Origin: Aliikangiella sp. G2MR2-5
Lineage (GTDB): Bacteria > Pseudomonadota > Gammaproteobacteria > Enterobacterales > Kangiellaceae
Assembly: GCF_015687155.1 (NCBI RefSeq)
Contig: NZ_JADPQF010000001.1
Coordinates: 744,001-808,000, forward strand
DNA length: 64,000 nt
Direction: 5' to 3'
Every line of letters begins with the position of its first letter. Position 1 is the stretch's first letter. This document shows, piece after piece, positions 37,545-46,331 of the stretch. Position numbers and translations under genes: made by a program. The notes below the pieces were generated by a model. The model did no database searches and was not told where the DNA came from. It saw only the letters and a list, made by a program, of their open reading frames with translations.

Positions 37545-37568
37545 AGCGGCCTTTCGGGGCCGCTTTTT
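37545..37568 (+). terminator. Intrinsic terminator of accD
   Basis: AGCGGCC, TTTCGG loop, GGCCGCT, then TTTT, 25 bases after the stop. The T-run abuts the stop codon of the convergent minus-strand gene. Confidence 0.88.
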
Positions 37569-38751
37569 ATACGGCTTCGCCAGCTGCATTTCCTGAAGCC
37601 CAGGCCCATTGAAAATTAAACCCTCCCAGATGCCCGGTAACATCGAGTACCTCTCCGATAAAAAACAAGCGTTCTACTCGCTGGGACTCAAAGGTTTTAG
37701 ACGAAATCTCTGATGTATCAACGCCTCCCAATGTTACTTCTGCGACGCGATATCCTTCGACTCCGCTAGGATAAATTATCCAGCCAGATAGAAAATCGAC
37801 GATTTTGACCTTGTCTTTATGCTGAATTTGCTTGAGCTTACAGTTTATCTGGAGTTGTTCACAGATGAAGCTTGAGACTGACTGACTGAATCGGGTGGAA
37901 AGTAGCGTCTTTAATTGGCTTTCTGGTTTTTTCTCAATACCACTTGATAGCCACTCCTCAATATTGGTGCCCGGCATCCAGTTTAATTGCAATGGCTCTC
38001 CTGGTTTCCAGTAATTGGATATCTGAAGAATTGCAGGGCCGCTTAATCCTTTATGAGTAAAAAGAACCGCGCTGTTGAAACTTTCTCCATTTGTGCTGAC
38101 CGACATAGGAACCGAATTTCCTGAAAGTTCGGCAAAGGCGCCTTTTAATTTTCCATCAAAGGTGAGGGGAGTGAGTCCAGCACTTGTTGGGATGATTTTA
38201 TGACCAAACTGTTCGGCAATTTGATATCCGAAGCCGGTTGCTCCCATGGTTGGTATTGATAAACCCCCAGTGGCGATAACCAGCGCATCGCAAATAAAAC
38301 TTCCCATATTGGTTGAGAGTTTAAAGCCTCCTTGCTCGAGGCGCTTTACGTTGTCGACGCTACACTTTAGCTGGATTTTTGCTCCTGCTTGTTGACACTC
38401 GCCAAGCAGCAGATCCCGGATTTCTTTGGAAGAGTTTTTACAAAAGAGTTGTCCAGACTCTTTTTCGTAGTAGTCGATCTGATATTTTTCAACGAGCGAA
38501 ATAAAATCCCATTGTGTATAGCGACTTAATGCAGATTTACAGAAGTGTGGGTTTTGAGACAAGTAGTTTTCAGGTTCCACATAAAGGTTGGTGAAGTTAC
38601 ATCGCCCGCCACCGGACATTAGTACCTTTTTGGCCATTTTATTGGCATGATCAATAACTAATGTTGTTTTACCCCGGTAGCCAGCAGTCGCTGCGCACAT
38701 AAGGCCTGCTGCGCCAGCGCCAATAACTATCACCTCATACTTCTGTGACAT
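37567..38751 (-). CDS. NAD(P)/FAD-dependent oxidoreductase, YhiN/HI0933 family
   Basis: Predicted 394-residue flavoprotein. The dinucleotide-binding motif IVIGAGAAGLMCA is at the N-terminus, GGGRCNFTNLYVEPENY is the family signature, and the C-terminal FIGEVLDVTGHLGGFNFQWAWASG closes the FAD site. Function is unproven despite wide conservation. I chose ATG at 38751; a TTG directly before it (38754) is better spaced from AGGA, so the true protein may be one residue longer. It stands alone on the minus strand. Confidence 0.9.
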   Translation of the reverse strand: MSQKYEVIVIGAGAAGLMCAATAGYRGKTTLVIDHANKMAKKVLMSGGGRCNFTNLYVEPENYLSQNPHFCKSALSRYTQWDFISLVEKYQIDYYEKESGQLFCKNSSKEIRDLLLGECQQAGAKIQLKCSVDNVKRLEQGGFKLSTNMGSFICDALVIATGGLSIPTMGATGFGYQIAEQFGHKIIPTSAGLTPLTFDGKLKGAFAELSGNSVPMSVSTNGESFNSAVLFTHKGLSGPAILQISNYWKPGEPLQLNWMPGTNIEEWLSSGIEKKPESQLKTLLSTRFSQSVSSFICEQLQINCKLKQIQHKDKVKIVDFLSGWIIYPSGVEGYRVAEVTLGGVDTSEISSKTFESQRVERLFFIGEVLDVTGHLGGFNFQWAWASGNAAGEAV

Positions 38752-38918
38752 CAAGTAGTTTTCCTGTTATAAATGGAGGTAGTTTCAGGTATGGTTATTC
38801 TATCTGATATCGCGGTAAATCCCTAAGATATGTTCTAGACTTATCCAGAGTAAAGATTTTAGTAAGTTTTAATTTAGATAAAGCGATTTAAAATTTTCCG
38901 TCTAATTGGGAGCTGTTA

Positions 38919-39215
38919 ATGTATAAAGAGATGTACTATCACGATGATCTTGAGAATCTTGCAGAAGAAATTGTGTTCGAGCAAATTCATCTATTAGTTC
39001 AGGATGAATCGATTGATGTTCCAACTTCTGAGGTTTCAATACAGGATATCGCTGCAATCGCGCTGAATAATATGCCAGCGAAATATATATGCAACTTCCT
39101 TGAAAAACAATCTCCAGGCGAACAGCTTTTGGAAGAAGTTAAGGATTTAAAAAAGTATGCTCGCCGTCAGGTACTCAAAGCAATTAAGAAAGTAAAGGAA
39201 GTCCCACACGATTAG
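38919..39215 (+). CDS. ComFB-like protein
   Basis: Predicted 98-residue acidic helical protein. IQDIAAIALNNMPAKYICNF resembles the core of the late-competence ComFB family, in which a conserved Ala-Leu-Asn-x-(L/M)-Pro segment is followed by Tyr; cyanobacterial members bind cyclic dinucleotides. No competence genes are adjacent. The ribosome site is GGGAG. Its leader shares TTTAAAATTTTC(C)GTCTA with fimV. A weak TAGTCG/CGACTA hairpin (39214-39231) follows. A role in signalling is only inferred from the family. Confidence 0.7.
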   Translation: MYKEMYYHDDLENLAEEIVFEQIHLLVQDESIDVPTSEVSIQDIAAIALNNMPAKYICNFLEKQSPGEQLLEEVKDLKKYARRQVLKAIKKVKEVPHD

Positions 39216-39314
39216 TCGAGCTGACGACTAGTGCTGTTATCTGTTATTCTCGTACACTTTATATTTAGGTGGTCTTCACCGTAAGGTCACCATGTCTAAA
39301 CAGGTTGCAAATCT

Positions 39315-40160
39315 ATGGTTGAATACCAGTTGAACCTTTCTGGCTGTGAGTGTGCTGTTGCTGAATGGAACCCGGAAAGTAATAATTTGGTCTTTGCTTT
39401 ACATGGGTGGTTAGATAATCTCGCCACTTTCCAGAAGCTCGCAGAGTGCATGCCCGAACTAAGAATTGTAGCAGTTGATTTTCCTGGGCACGGTCACTCG
39501 GCTCACCTGGAAGAAGGGCTTGCCTACCACTTTTATGATGGTATTTATCTAATTTCCGATTTAGCAAAGCATTTCAAGCAGAAAAAAATTAAGCTGCTCG
39601 GTCATTCAATGGGAGCTGCTATCTCATCGGTATTTGCTGCAAGTCAACCGGAGCTAGTCTCTGGCCTGGTCATGATCGAGTCTCTCGGCCCATTAACAGC
39701 GTCAGAAGAAGAAATTCAGGAGCTATTTGCAAACTCAATTGTTCAAAGACAGTTACTCGCTTCCAAGAAAAAGCCGGTATATCCTGATTTTGAGAGCGCT
39801 CTCAGAGTTCGGGCCGAGGCATCAAAAATTGCACCCGAACATATTAAGCCGCTTGTCGAAAGGGGCTTAGATAGAGTGAATGAAGGTTATACCTGGCGAG
39901 CAGATTCGAGACTCAGAGTGATTTCACCAATCCGGCTCTCAGAACCCTTTCTAAGAAATTTACTCAACCAGATAACTTGTCCAGTATTATTGATTGAAGG
40001 TAGTCAGGGGTATTTAGCCGGAGTAGAAAAGTTTCAGCAGCGTAAAACTTGCTACCAGCAACTGCAACAGGTAAAACTTGTAGGTGGACATCATGTTCAT
40101 TTGGAGCAACCCTCAGACAGTGCAGAACACATTACGGGATTTTTCTCGAAAATCGATTAG
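39315..40160 (+). CDS. Alpha/beta hydrolase
   Basis: Predicted 281-residue serine hydrolase. HGWLDNLATF forms the oxyanion region, the nucleophile elbow is GHSMGAA (Ser98), the acid probably lies in VLLIEGSQGY and the histidine in GGHHVHLEQP. No signal peptide, so it should be cytoplasmic. Relatives are annotated as esterases, epoxide hydrolases or MhpC-like enzymes; the substrate is unknown. It precedes fadD by 178 bp, with promoter-like sequence between. Confidence 0.8.
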   Translation: MVEYQLNLSGCECAVAEWNPESNNLVFALHGWLDNLATFQKLAECMPELRIVAVDFPGHGHSAHLEEGLAYHFYDGIYLISDLAKHFKQKKIKLLGHSMGAAISSVFAASQPELVSGLVMIESLGPLTASEEEIQELFANSIVQRQLLASKKKPVYPDFESALRVRAEASKIAPEHIKPLVERGLDRVNEGYTWRADSRLRVISPIRLSEPFLRNLLNQITCPVLLIEGSQGYLAGVEKFQQRKTCYQQLQQVKLVGGHHVHLEQPSDSAEHITGFFSKID

Positions 40161-40262
40161 TTTTCGACCATTTTCGTGTGAAAATTCGATATTTGTTAAA
40201 AATTTTGAAAAGAGTTTTGCCATTCTCATCGGACTAGTATACTTTTATGCCAACTAGTTCTT

Positions 40263-40291
40263 TTGACGCTCTGGTCAGAGTTCATTTTAAG
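40263..40291 (+). promoter_or_regulatory. fadD promoter with FadR-like operator
   Basis: TTGACG, 17-base spacer, TTTAAG. The spacer begins with the palindrome CTCTGGTCAGAG (40269-40280), which contains CTGGTCAGA, a good match to one half of the FadR operator consensus. An operator between -35 and -10 would repress fadD. The second half-site is poor, so this is tentative. Confidence 0.35.
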
Positions 40292-40338
40292 AAGTGTTAT
40301 AGCACTCGGCATGCGAAGTTGGTGGGAGAAAACAGATA

Positions 40339-42009
40339 ATGCAAAAAGTATGGTTGGAGTCATACCCTGAGGGTGTTCCCCATGAAATTAATGTAGATGA
40401 ATATCAGTCTGTCTTAGATATTTTTGATAAGAGTATCGAGGAGTTCGCAGACAAACCCGCCTTTGTCAATATGGATAAAGTATTGACCTATGCAGAGCTC
40501 GATGCAAAGGCTCGAGATTTTGCAGCCTATTTGCAATCTGAACTAGGCTTACAGCACGGTGATCGTTTAGCCATCATGATGCCAAACCTGCTGCAATATC
40601 CTGTTGCCATTTTTGGAGCAATGAAGGCAGGACTTTCCATTATTAACGTCAATCCGTTATACACACCCCGGGAACTTAAGCATCAGTTAAAGGATGCTAA
40701 TGCCGATGCAATTATAATTGTTTCTAACTTTGCCCATACATTAGAGTCGGTTATCGCAGAAACGCCTGTTAAGCATGTGATTGTGACCCAGCTGGGGGAT
40801 GAGTTAGGTGGACTGAAAGGTTTCCTAGTTAATTTTGTTGTCAAATATATTAAGAAAATGGTGCCAAAGTACAGCTTACCAAAAGCCAGGAGTTATTCAG
40901 AAGTGATGCAGAAGGGGGCTACTATGTCCCTGACTCCAGTTGCCTTGGGACATAGTGATATTGCATTTCTTCAGTATACCGGAGGAACGACGGGGGTTGC
41001 CAAGGGCGCGGTGTTAACTCATCGAAATATGGTGGCAAACATACTTCAGGCCGATGCCTGGTTATCCCATTTGGTCAGACCGGGTAAAGAAGTGATAATC
41101 ACCGCCTTGCCCCTGTATCATATCTTTTCATTAACCGCTAATTGTATGGTGTTTTGTAAGAATGGTGGGTTAAATGTATTGATAACAAACCCTCGTGACA
41201 TGAAAGGTTTTGTCAAAGAACTTGGTAAGCATAAGTTTTCAGCAATTACCGGAGTGAATACTCTGTTTAATGGTTTGTTGAATACTCCAGGATTTAGTGA
41301 CCTTGATTTCAGCCATCTTCATCTTACTTTAGGCGGAGGAATGGCCGTGCAAGAAGCAGTGGCTGAGCGTTGGCAAAATGTGACAGGACGACCTTTACTC
41401 GTGGGATATGGGCTTTCTGAAACTTCTCCTGCGGTTTGTATAAGCCCAATGAATCAGCCGAAAAATGACGGAACAATCGGAGTTCCAATTCCTTCGACCG
41501 AAGTGTCTATTCGTGATGAAGCTGGGAATGAATTATCCACTGGAGAAGCAGGTGAGTTATGGGTTCGCGGTCCTCAGGTGATGCAGGGATATTTGGAGCG
41601 ACCGGAAGAGACTGCAAAAGTATTAACTGACGATGGTTGGTTTGCTACCGGGGATGTAGCTTGTATGGATGAGCGAGGCTACTTTAAAATTGTCGATCGC
41701 AAAAAGGATATGATTCTGGTTTCAGGCTTTAATGTTTATCCAAATGAAATCGAAGATGTAATTGCCGCAAATGAAAAAGTGTTAGAAGTTGCAGCTATTG
41801 GTATCCCGTCTAACTCCAGCGGTGAAGTTGTGAAGGTGTTTATTGTTAAAAAAGATCCTTCATTAACTGAAGAAGAGCTTATTGATTTTTGTAAAGCTAA
41901 TCTTACAGGTTACAAAGTACCCAAGGCCGTAGAGTTTAGAGATGAGTTACCAAAATCAAATGTTGGTAAGATTTTGCGAAGAGAACTAAGAGATGCTGAA
42001 GTACAGTAA
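40339..42009 (+). CDS. fadD: Long-chain acyl-CoA synthetase
   Basis: Predicted 556 residues, close to E. coli FadD. It activates fatty acids with ATP and CoA at the inner membrane. AMP-binding motifs are [16 protein letters not shown] (P-loop), [20 protein letters not shown] and the C-terminal [10 protein letters not shown] with the adenylation lysine. The ribosome site is GGGAG. Together with the acyl-CoA dehydrogenase at 30.8 kb it points to fatty-acid degradation. The stop lies 9 bp before rnd. Confidence 0.93.
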   Translation: MQKVWLESYPEGVPHEINVDEYQSVLDIFDKSIEEFADKPAFVNMDKVLTYAELDAKARDFAAYLQSELGLQHGDRLAIMMPNLLQYPVAIFGAMKAGLSIINVNPLYTPRELKHQLKDANADAIIIVSNFAHTLESVIAETPVKHVIVTQLGDELGGLKGFLVNFVVKYIKKMVPKYSLPKARSYSEVMQKGATMSLTPVALGHSDIAFLQYTGGTTGVAKGAVLTHRNMVANILQADAWLSHLVRPGKEVIITALPLYHIFSLTANCMVFCKNGGLNVLITNPRDMKGFVKELGKHKFSAITGVNTLFNGLLNTPGFSDLDFSHLHLTLGGGMAVQEAVAERWQNVTGRPLLVGYGLSETSPAVCISPMNQPKNDGTIGVPIPSTEVSIRDEAGNELSTGEAGELWVRGPQVMQGYLERPEETAKVLTDDGWFATGDVACMDERGYFKIVDRKKDMILVSGFNVYPNEIEDVIAANEKVLEVAAIGIPSNSSGEVVKVFIVKKDPSLTEEELIDFCKANLTGYKVPKAVEFRDELPKSNVGKILRRELRDAEVQ

Positions 42010-42018
42010 GGGGCTTAT

Positions 42019-43185
42019 TTGTCACAAGATCATGGTCTAGAACCGGTTTGGATAGCTAATAACTCAGAGTTTGCTAGTTTATCTCAACAGTGGTTGGAGC
42101 GAGCTTCGCAACCCAGCTTTGCCCTGGCAATAGATACAGAGTTTGAGCGGCGAACGACCTATTACCCTACATTTGCCCTTTTACAGGTTTTTGATGGAAG
42201 TAGTGTATATATCATTGATCCTCAAAAAGTAAGCAGCAATCAAGCTTTTAAAGAACTTTGTCAGGATCCGCGTGTGATCAAAGTCATGCATGCTGGCAAA
42301 GAAGATCTGGAGGTCTTGTTTCATAGTTGGGACTGTAAGCTCGATTCAGTATTTGATACTCAGGTCGCCTATAATTTCCTTATCGGAGAATCCTCCATCG
42401 GGTACGCGGCATTAGTCAAGAAATTGCTTAATATCGACCTCGATAAAGAAGAGACACAATCGGACTGGATGGCCAGACCATTGACCCAAAGTCAGGTTCA
42501 ATACGCCGCCAATGACGTCATTTACCTGTATCAGATATATCTGCAGCTGTCTCAAAAAATTGAAAACATAAAAGCTTATCGACTGTTTAAAGCCGAAACA
42601 GAAGAAGTTTGTGAATTATCAATTGCGCCAAATGATCCTGCAGTAGAGTATCGTAGAGCCAAAGACGTAACTTTGTTAAACAGTCGACAGCTAGGATTAT
42701 TTAAAGAGTTGTATATTTGGCGAGAACAGCTTGCAAAAGAAAATAACCGAACCAGAAACCATATTTTGCGTGATCAGCAGTTGGCTGAAATAGCGATTAA
42801 ACGACCTACCAGTAGACAAAAGCTTGGCCAAATAAGCCAGATTCATCCAGGCAGTGTCCGACGCTATGGAGAGCTGTTAATTCAAAAGATTCTAGATTAC
42901 AAAGATGATAGTGGTTCTTTGCCCGTAGTGATTAATCCACGGGAACTAAAAGACCTTAAGTCGCTCATAAAGTTATTGGAGTCGAAAATTAAAGAAGTGG
43001 CGAAAGACTTCGATGTAACACCGAATATAATGGCAAGTAAAAGGATGCTTAAGAAGTTTGCTGTTTGCTATCTGACAGGAGAGTCTCAGGCAGCTGCTTG
43101 GGCAGGGTGGCGAGGAAATCTGTTAATGCCATATTTTGAGCCTGTTTTATCACAATTTGCCACTTCGAATCTGACTTCAACTTAG
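42019..43185 (+). CDS. rnd: Ribonuclease D
   Basis: Predicted 388-residue 3'-5' exoribonuclease for tRNA maturation. The DEDDy exonuclease domain shows IDTEFERRTTYYP (Asp, Glu), MHAGKEDLEVL, and QYAANDVIYLYQIY (Tyr, Asp). A HRDC domain follows (residues ~210-290, LKELYIWREQLAKE...NHILRDQQLAEIA) and a second C-terminal helical region. The start is TTG at 42019 with AAGGGG upstream, 9 bp after fadD, so co-transcription is likely; no ATG precedes the exonuclease domain. Confidence 0.93.
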   Translation: MSQDHGLEPVWIANNSEFASLSQQWLERASQPSFALAIDTEFERRTTYYPTFALLQVFDGSSVYIIDPQKVSSNQAFKELCQDPRVIKVMHAGKEDLEVLFHSWDCKLDSVFDTQVAYNFLIGESSIGYAALVKKLLNIDLDKEETQSDWMARPLTQSQVQYAANDVIYLYQIYLQLSQKIENIKAYRLFKAETEEVCELSIAPNDPAVEYRRAKDVTLLNSRQLGLFKELYIWREQLAKENNRTRNHILRDQQLAEIAIKRPTSRQKLGQISQIHPGSVRRYGELLIQKILDYKDDSGSLPVVINPRELKDLKSLIKLLESKIKEVAKDFDVTPNIMASKRMLKKFAVCYLTGESQAAAWAGWRGNLLMPYFEPVLSQFATSNLTST

Positions 43186-43239
43186 CTACAATACCTTTTG
43201 TTCATTAAGAGAATGAAGTTAGCCTTTACAGAGAACAAT

Positions 43240-43491
43240 ATGTTAGCCAGCGTATACAGAAGTAATAAAAAAGATGAAATGTATCTTTATTTAGCAACTA
43301 AAGATGACTTTTCATCTGTTCCTGAAGAACTGTTAAAAGTTTTTGGTAAGCCGGAGTTCTCTATGCAATTAAATCTGGCAAAACGATCAAAATTGGCCAG
43401 AGTCGATATTCAGGAAGTTACCAGAAAAATTGAAGAGCAAGGTTATTATCTTCAAATGCCACCAGTCATTCATCCAAATAAAGCCCGATAG
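43240..43491 (+). CDS. ycgL: YcgL family protein
   Basis: Predicted 83 residues. SVYRSNKKDEMYLYLATKDDFSSVPEELLKVFG and EEQGYYLQMPP follow the YcgL (UPF0745) pattern; no biochemical role is known. I chose ATG at 43240, where similarity begins (GAGA five bases upstream). The frame is open to TTG at 43198, which would add 14 residues. E. coli YcgL also has an N-terminal extension, so the start is uncertain. It heads a ycgL-mltB-ycgM-ycgN run. Confidence 0.82.
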   Translation: MLASVYRSNKKDEMYLYLATKDDFSSVPEELLKVFGKPEFSMQLNLAKRSKLARVDIQEVTRKIEEQGYYLQMPPVIHPNKAR

Positions 43492-43557
43492 AGTATTTTC
43501 GAACTAATTGAATTGTGGTTCGTTGACGATCAAGCCATTGCATTTGGGAGAAATTAA

Positions 43558-44550
43558 TTGTTTAAACGAATTTTAGTTAAATTGGCAACTGCATTGGGAA
43601 TATCGGTGCTGTTTTTCCCGACCATCTCCGTAGCTAAGGAAGATTTCGCTCAATGGAAGCTGTCGTTGAAACCTCTATTTTTATCCAAGGGTGTGAATGA
43701 AAATCTAGCCGATGAAATTATTGCATCACTGAACTATATTCCCAGGGTGATAGAGTTAGACCGTCGTCAGCCGGAAGGAACTATGACGCATGAGGAATAT
43801 CTGAGCAAGGTTATTCCCGAATGGAAAGTGAAAAAGGCGAGAGAAAAATTTAAAGAAAACCTGTTGGCTTTAAGAAAAGCTGAGTCTGAAACCGGGGTTG
43901 GCGCGCGTTTTATTGCTGCCTTGTGGGGAAAAGAGAGTCACTTTGGAAAGATCACAGGTAACTTCCATGTGCCGAGCGCATTGGCAACATTAGCTTATGA
44001 TGGGCGACGTGCAGAATTTTTCAGGAGCGAGCTAATTGCTGCCGCTCAAATTCTGTCTGAAGGGCATATCACTATCGAAGATATGAAAGGCAGCTGGGCT
44101 GGAGCTATGGGGCACTGTCAATTTATGCCCAGTAGTTTTCTGCGTTTTGCCCGTGACGGTGACGGTGACGGCAAGAAAGATATCTGGTCTAATAAAAGCG
44201 ATGTGTTTTTGTCTATGGGGAATTATCTGGCCAGATCTGGTTGGGATTCTGATGGTACCTGGGGACGCCAAGTTAAGCTTACTCGACCTTTAAGTGAATA
44301 TCCCGTCGGCAAAAATAATAAGCTCAAGTTAAGTGAATGGCAGCAAAAAGGAGTCAGGCGTAGTGATATGAGTGACTTGCCAAACGTTGATATTGAAGCC
44401 TATTTGATAGCACCTGGGGGAGAGAAAGGACGAATTTACCTGGTCTACAACAATTTCGATGTCATTATGCGTTGGAATCGCTCTCATTTTTTTGCCACCG
44501 GAGTCGGTTATCTGGCGGATCGAATTGGTTATCCCAAAATTAAACTTTAG
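43558..44550 (+). CDS. Lytic murein transglycosylase (MltB/SLT-2 type)
   Basis: Predicted 330-residue periplasmic enzyme cleaving the glycan chain of peptidoglycan with 1,6-anhydro product formation. The signal peptide ends at ISVAKED with no lipobox, so it is soluble, unlike MltB. The catalytic glutamate is Glu126 in ALWGKESHFGKITGNF, and the family motif GSWAGAMGHCQFMPSSFLRFARDGDGDGKKDIW (in its conserved core GAMGHCQFMPSSF) is plain. The start is TTG at 43558 with GGGAGAA upstream. It sits inside the ycgL-ycgM-ycgN cluster. Confidence 0.9.
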   Translation: MFKRILVKLATALGISVLFFPTISVAKEDFAQWKLSLKPLFLSKGVNENLADEIIASLNYIPRVIELDRRQPEGTMTHEEYLSKVIPEWKVKKAREKFKENLLALRKAESETGVGARFIAALWGKESHFGKITGNFHVPSALATLAYDGRRAEFFRSELIAAAQILSEGHITIEDMKGSWAGAMGHCQFMPSSFLRFARDGDGDGKKDIWSNKSDVFLSMGNYLARSGWDSDGTWGRQVKLTRPLSEYPVGKNNKLKLSEWQQKGVRRSDMSDLPNVDIEAYLIAPGGEKGRIYLVYNNFDVIMRWNRSHFFATGVGYLADRIGYPKIKL

Positions 44551-44564
44551 TGGAGTAAATTGGT

Positions 44565-45245
44565 TTGAACTGGTTTTTGCCCAAATTAATCAATCCGGAA
44601 AGTGGTGAGATAGAACCCTTTTTGTCGCCCGTTAGTAAGGTTGTCTGTGTGGGTAGAAATTATATCGAGCATGCCAGAGAATTGAATAATCCGGTTCCTG
44701 TTGAACCTTTGCTATTTATTAAACCCAACTCGACGCTATGTTCTTTGTCGCAAGTGATAAATATTCCAAAAGGTCGAGGGGAGTGCCACCATGAACTGGA
44801 AATCGCCATTTTAATAGGAAAGAATCTTACTGATGTTGATGCTGAGGCGGCCGAGAAGGGAATTGCTGGCTTAGGACTGGCTCTGGATCTGACATTGCGT
44901 CAGCTCCAGTCTTCTTTGAAAGAAAAAGGACATCCTTGGGAAAGAGCCAAAGCCTTCGATGGCGCATGTCCGGTATCTCACTTTGTCCCATTCAAGAATC
45001 AGGATTTAACCAATCTTGATTTTCAAATGTTAAAAAATGGAAAAGTGTCTCAAAAGGGTAACTCTGAGGACATGATTTTCCCAATAGTTCAACTGATAGC
45101 AGACATATCGAAAAGCTTTTCCCTGCTTCCCGGGGATATTATTCTAACCGGAACCCCCGCTGGAGTCGGCCCGCTCAATCCTGGCGATCAATTAGTATTT
45201 GAGTTTATGGGGTGTCAGTGGGAAAATACGGAAGTTGAAAGCTAA
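44565..45245 (+). CDS. ycgM: Fumarylacetoacetate hydrolase family protein (YcgM-like)
   Basis: Predicted 226 residues with the FAH fold. KVVCVGRNYIEHARELN, the metal-binding HHELEIAILIG and FQMLKNGKVSQKGN ... ILTGTPAGVGPLNPGD are typical; the carboxylate ligands are present. Related enzymes act as acylpyruvases or oxaloacetate decarboxylases/tautomerases. The start is TTG at 44565 with GGAG nine bases upstream, 14 bp after the transglycosylase stop. Position before ycgN matches E. coli. Confidence 0.88.
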   Translation: MNWFLPKLINPESGEIEPFLSPVSKVVCVGRNYIEHARELNNPVPVEPLLFIKPNSTLCSLSQVINIPKGRGECHHELEIAILIGKNLTDVDAEAAEKGIAGLGLALDLTLRQLQSSLKEKGHPWERAKAFDGACPVSHFVPFKNQDLTNLDFQMLKNGKVSQKGNSEDMIFPIVQLIADISKSFSLLPGDIILTGTPAGVGPLNPGDQLVFEFMGCQWENTEVES

Positions 45246-45324
45246 CTGGACCTGCGTCTCGTGTTTAAATATAGCAACAGCTTAAGTAACCTTTTGATTC
45301 TCTCAAAGTCGAAGTATTCTTCTT

Positions 45325-45792
45325 ATGAATGATAACTCCAGTGATACTCGGTTTTGGGAACGAATTCCTCTAACCGAGCTTAGTGAGAAGCAATGGGAGT
45401 CTATTTGTGATGGCTGTTGTCAATGTTGCGCCCATAAATTAATTGATGATGACACCGGCGAACTGTTTAAAACTAATATCGTCTGCCAGTACCTTGATAC
45501 CCAAGAGTGTAGCTGTACAGTTTACTCTGAACGTCATACCTATGTTCCTGATTGTATAAAAGTTACTCCAGAAAACGCGAAGGCACTAGAGTGGTTTCCC
45601 AATACCTGCGGTTACAAACTTTTGGCCAATGGAAAGCCTTTACCCGAGTGGCACCCACTCGAAACTGGAAAACCTGACTCTACAAAATTAGCAGGGCGAG
45701 CGGTTACCGGAAAAGTAATTAGTGAAGCTGATATCAACGAAGATGATATTGAAGACTATATTGTTGAAGATGAATATTTTGATAAAGACTAG
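45325..45792 (+). CDS. ycgN: YcgN family cysteine-cluster protein
   Basis: Predicted 155 residues. Cysteine-rich segments CDGCCQCCAHKL, CQYLDTQECSCTVY, PDCIKV and NTCGYKL suit a metal or Fe-S site (UPF0260/YkgJ type). The conserved ALEWFPNTCGYK ... LPEWHPL ends the core. No function is established. Third member of the E. coli-like ycgL/ycgM/ycgN group. A weak hairpin follows at 45808. Confidence 0.88.
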   Translation: MNDNSSDTRFWERIPLTELSEKQWESICDGCCQCCAHKLIDDDTGELFKTNIVCQYLDTQECSCTVYSERHTYVPDCIKVTPENAKALEWFPNTCGYKLLANGKPLPEWHPLETGKPDSTKLAGRAVTGKVISEADINEDDIEDYIVEDEYFDKD

Positions 45793-45807
45793 TGGATTTA
45801 TCAGAAA

Positions 45808-45827
45808 AGCCCTGTTTCATAAGGGCT
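45808..45827. terminator. Weak terminator between convergent genes
   Basis: AGCCCT and AGGGCT pair around an eight-base loop. On the minus strand a TTTTC tail follows, on the plus strand only CTT; it better serves the minus-strand CBS gene. Confidence 0.45.
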
Positions 45828-45878
45828 CTTCCAAACGGGTATTGTCACCTAACAGCCTATATCAGCTGACAGACTCTA

Positions 45879-46331
45879 TTAGTCATCAAAGTCCATTGGC
45901 TCGGTTGACTCCATCATTTCCAGTAACTGGATCGTTATTTCTACAAAGTCATGATCTGTAATGATTCCAACCAGCTTGTTGTCACTGTCGACTACAGGAA
46001 GGCAACCAAATTTGTGTTTATGCACTAGTTGAGCAGCGCTGGCAATTTTTACCTCGGGTAAGACAGTAACCAGCTTTGCGGTCATTATGTCAGCCAATAG
46101 TGTGCCTTGTTCTATCTTATCCAGTTCTTCAGCATCGGCAAAATCTTGCGAAGCTATCCCATGAGCAAGCACATTCCGTTGAGTTACCAAGCCAATAAGC
46201 TCACCGTTATCGTCAACTATTGGGATATGGCGAAAGTGTTTTTCTGTCATCAACTTTCGAGCGTCGCTTAAGCTATTGTATCGAGACAGACTTTCTGGGT
46301 TTCTGGTCATAATGTCTTCGACGGTAATCAT
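45879..46331 (-). CDS. CBS-domain protein
   Basis: Predicted 150 residues made of two CBS motifs in tandem (VEDIMTRNPESLSRYNS ... HIPIVDDNGELIGLVTQR and LLADIMTAKLVTVLPEV ... LPVVDSDNKLVGIITDHDF). Such Bateman modules bind adenine nucleotides and usually regulate a partner. There is no catalytic domain and no obvious partner nearby. The frame opens at 46385; I chose ATG at 46331 because GGAGAA lies eight bases upstream and the CBS fold begins there. Starts at 46364 and 46385 remain possible. Confidence 0.85.
   Translation of the reverse strand: MITVEDIMTRNPESLSRYNSLSDARKLMTEKHFRHIPIVDDNGELIGLVTQRNVLAHGIASQDFADAEELDKIEQGTLLADIMTAKLVTVLPEVKIASAAQLVHKHKFGCLPVVDSDNKLVGIITDHDFVEITIQLLEMMESTEPMDFDD

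Noticed and set aside
38851-38880. TAAAGATT...GATAA before the ComFB-like gene as a flagellar sigma-28 promoter
   Set aside because: Spacing is about four bases longer than the consensus allows.
45722-45961. 79-codon plus-strand frame overlapping the end of ycgN
   Set aside because: Out-of-frame shadow of ycgN and antisense to the CBS gene; no ribosome site.
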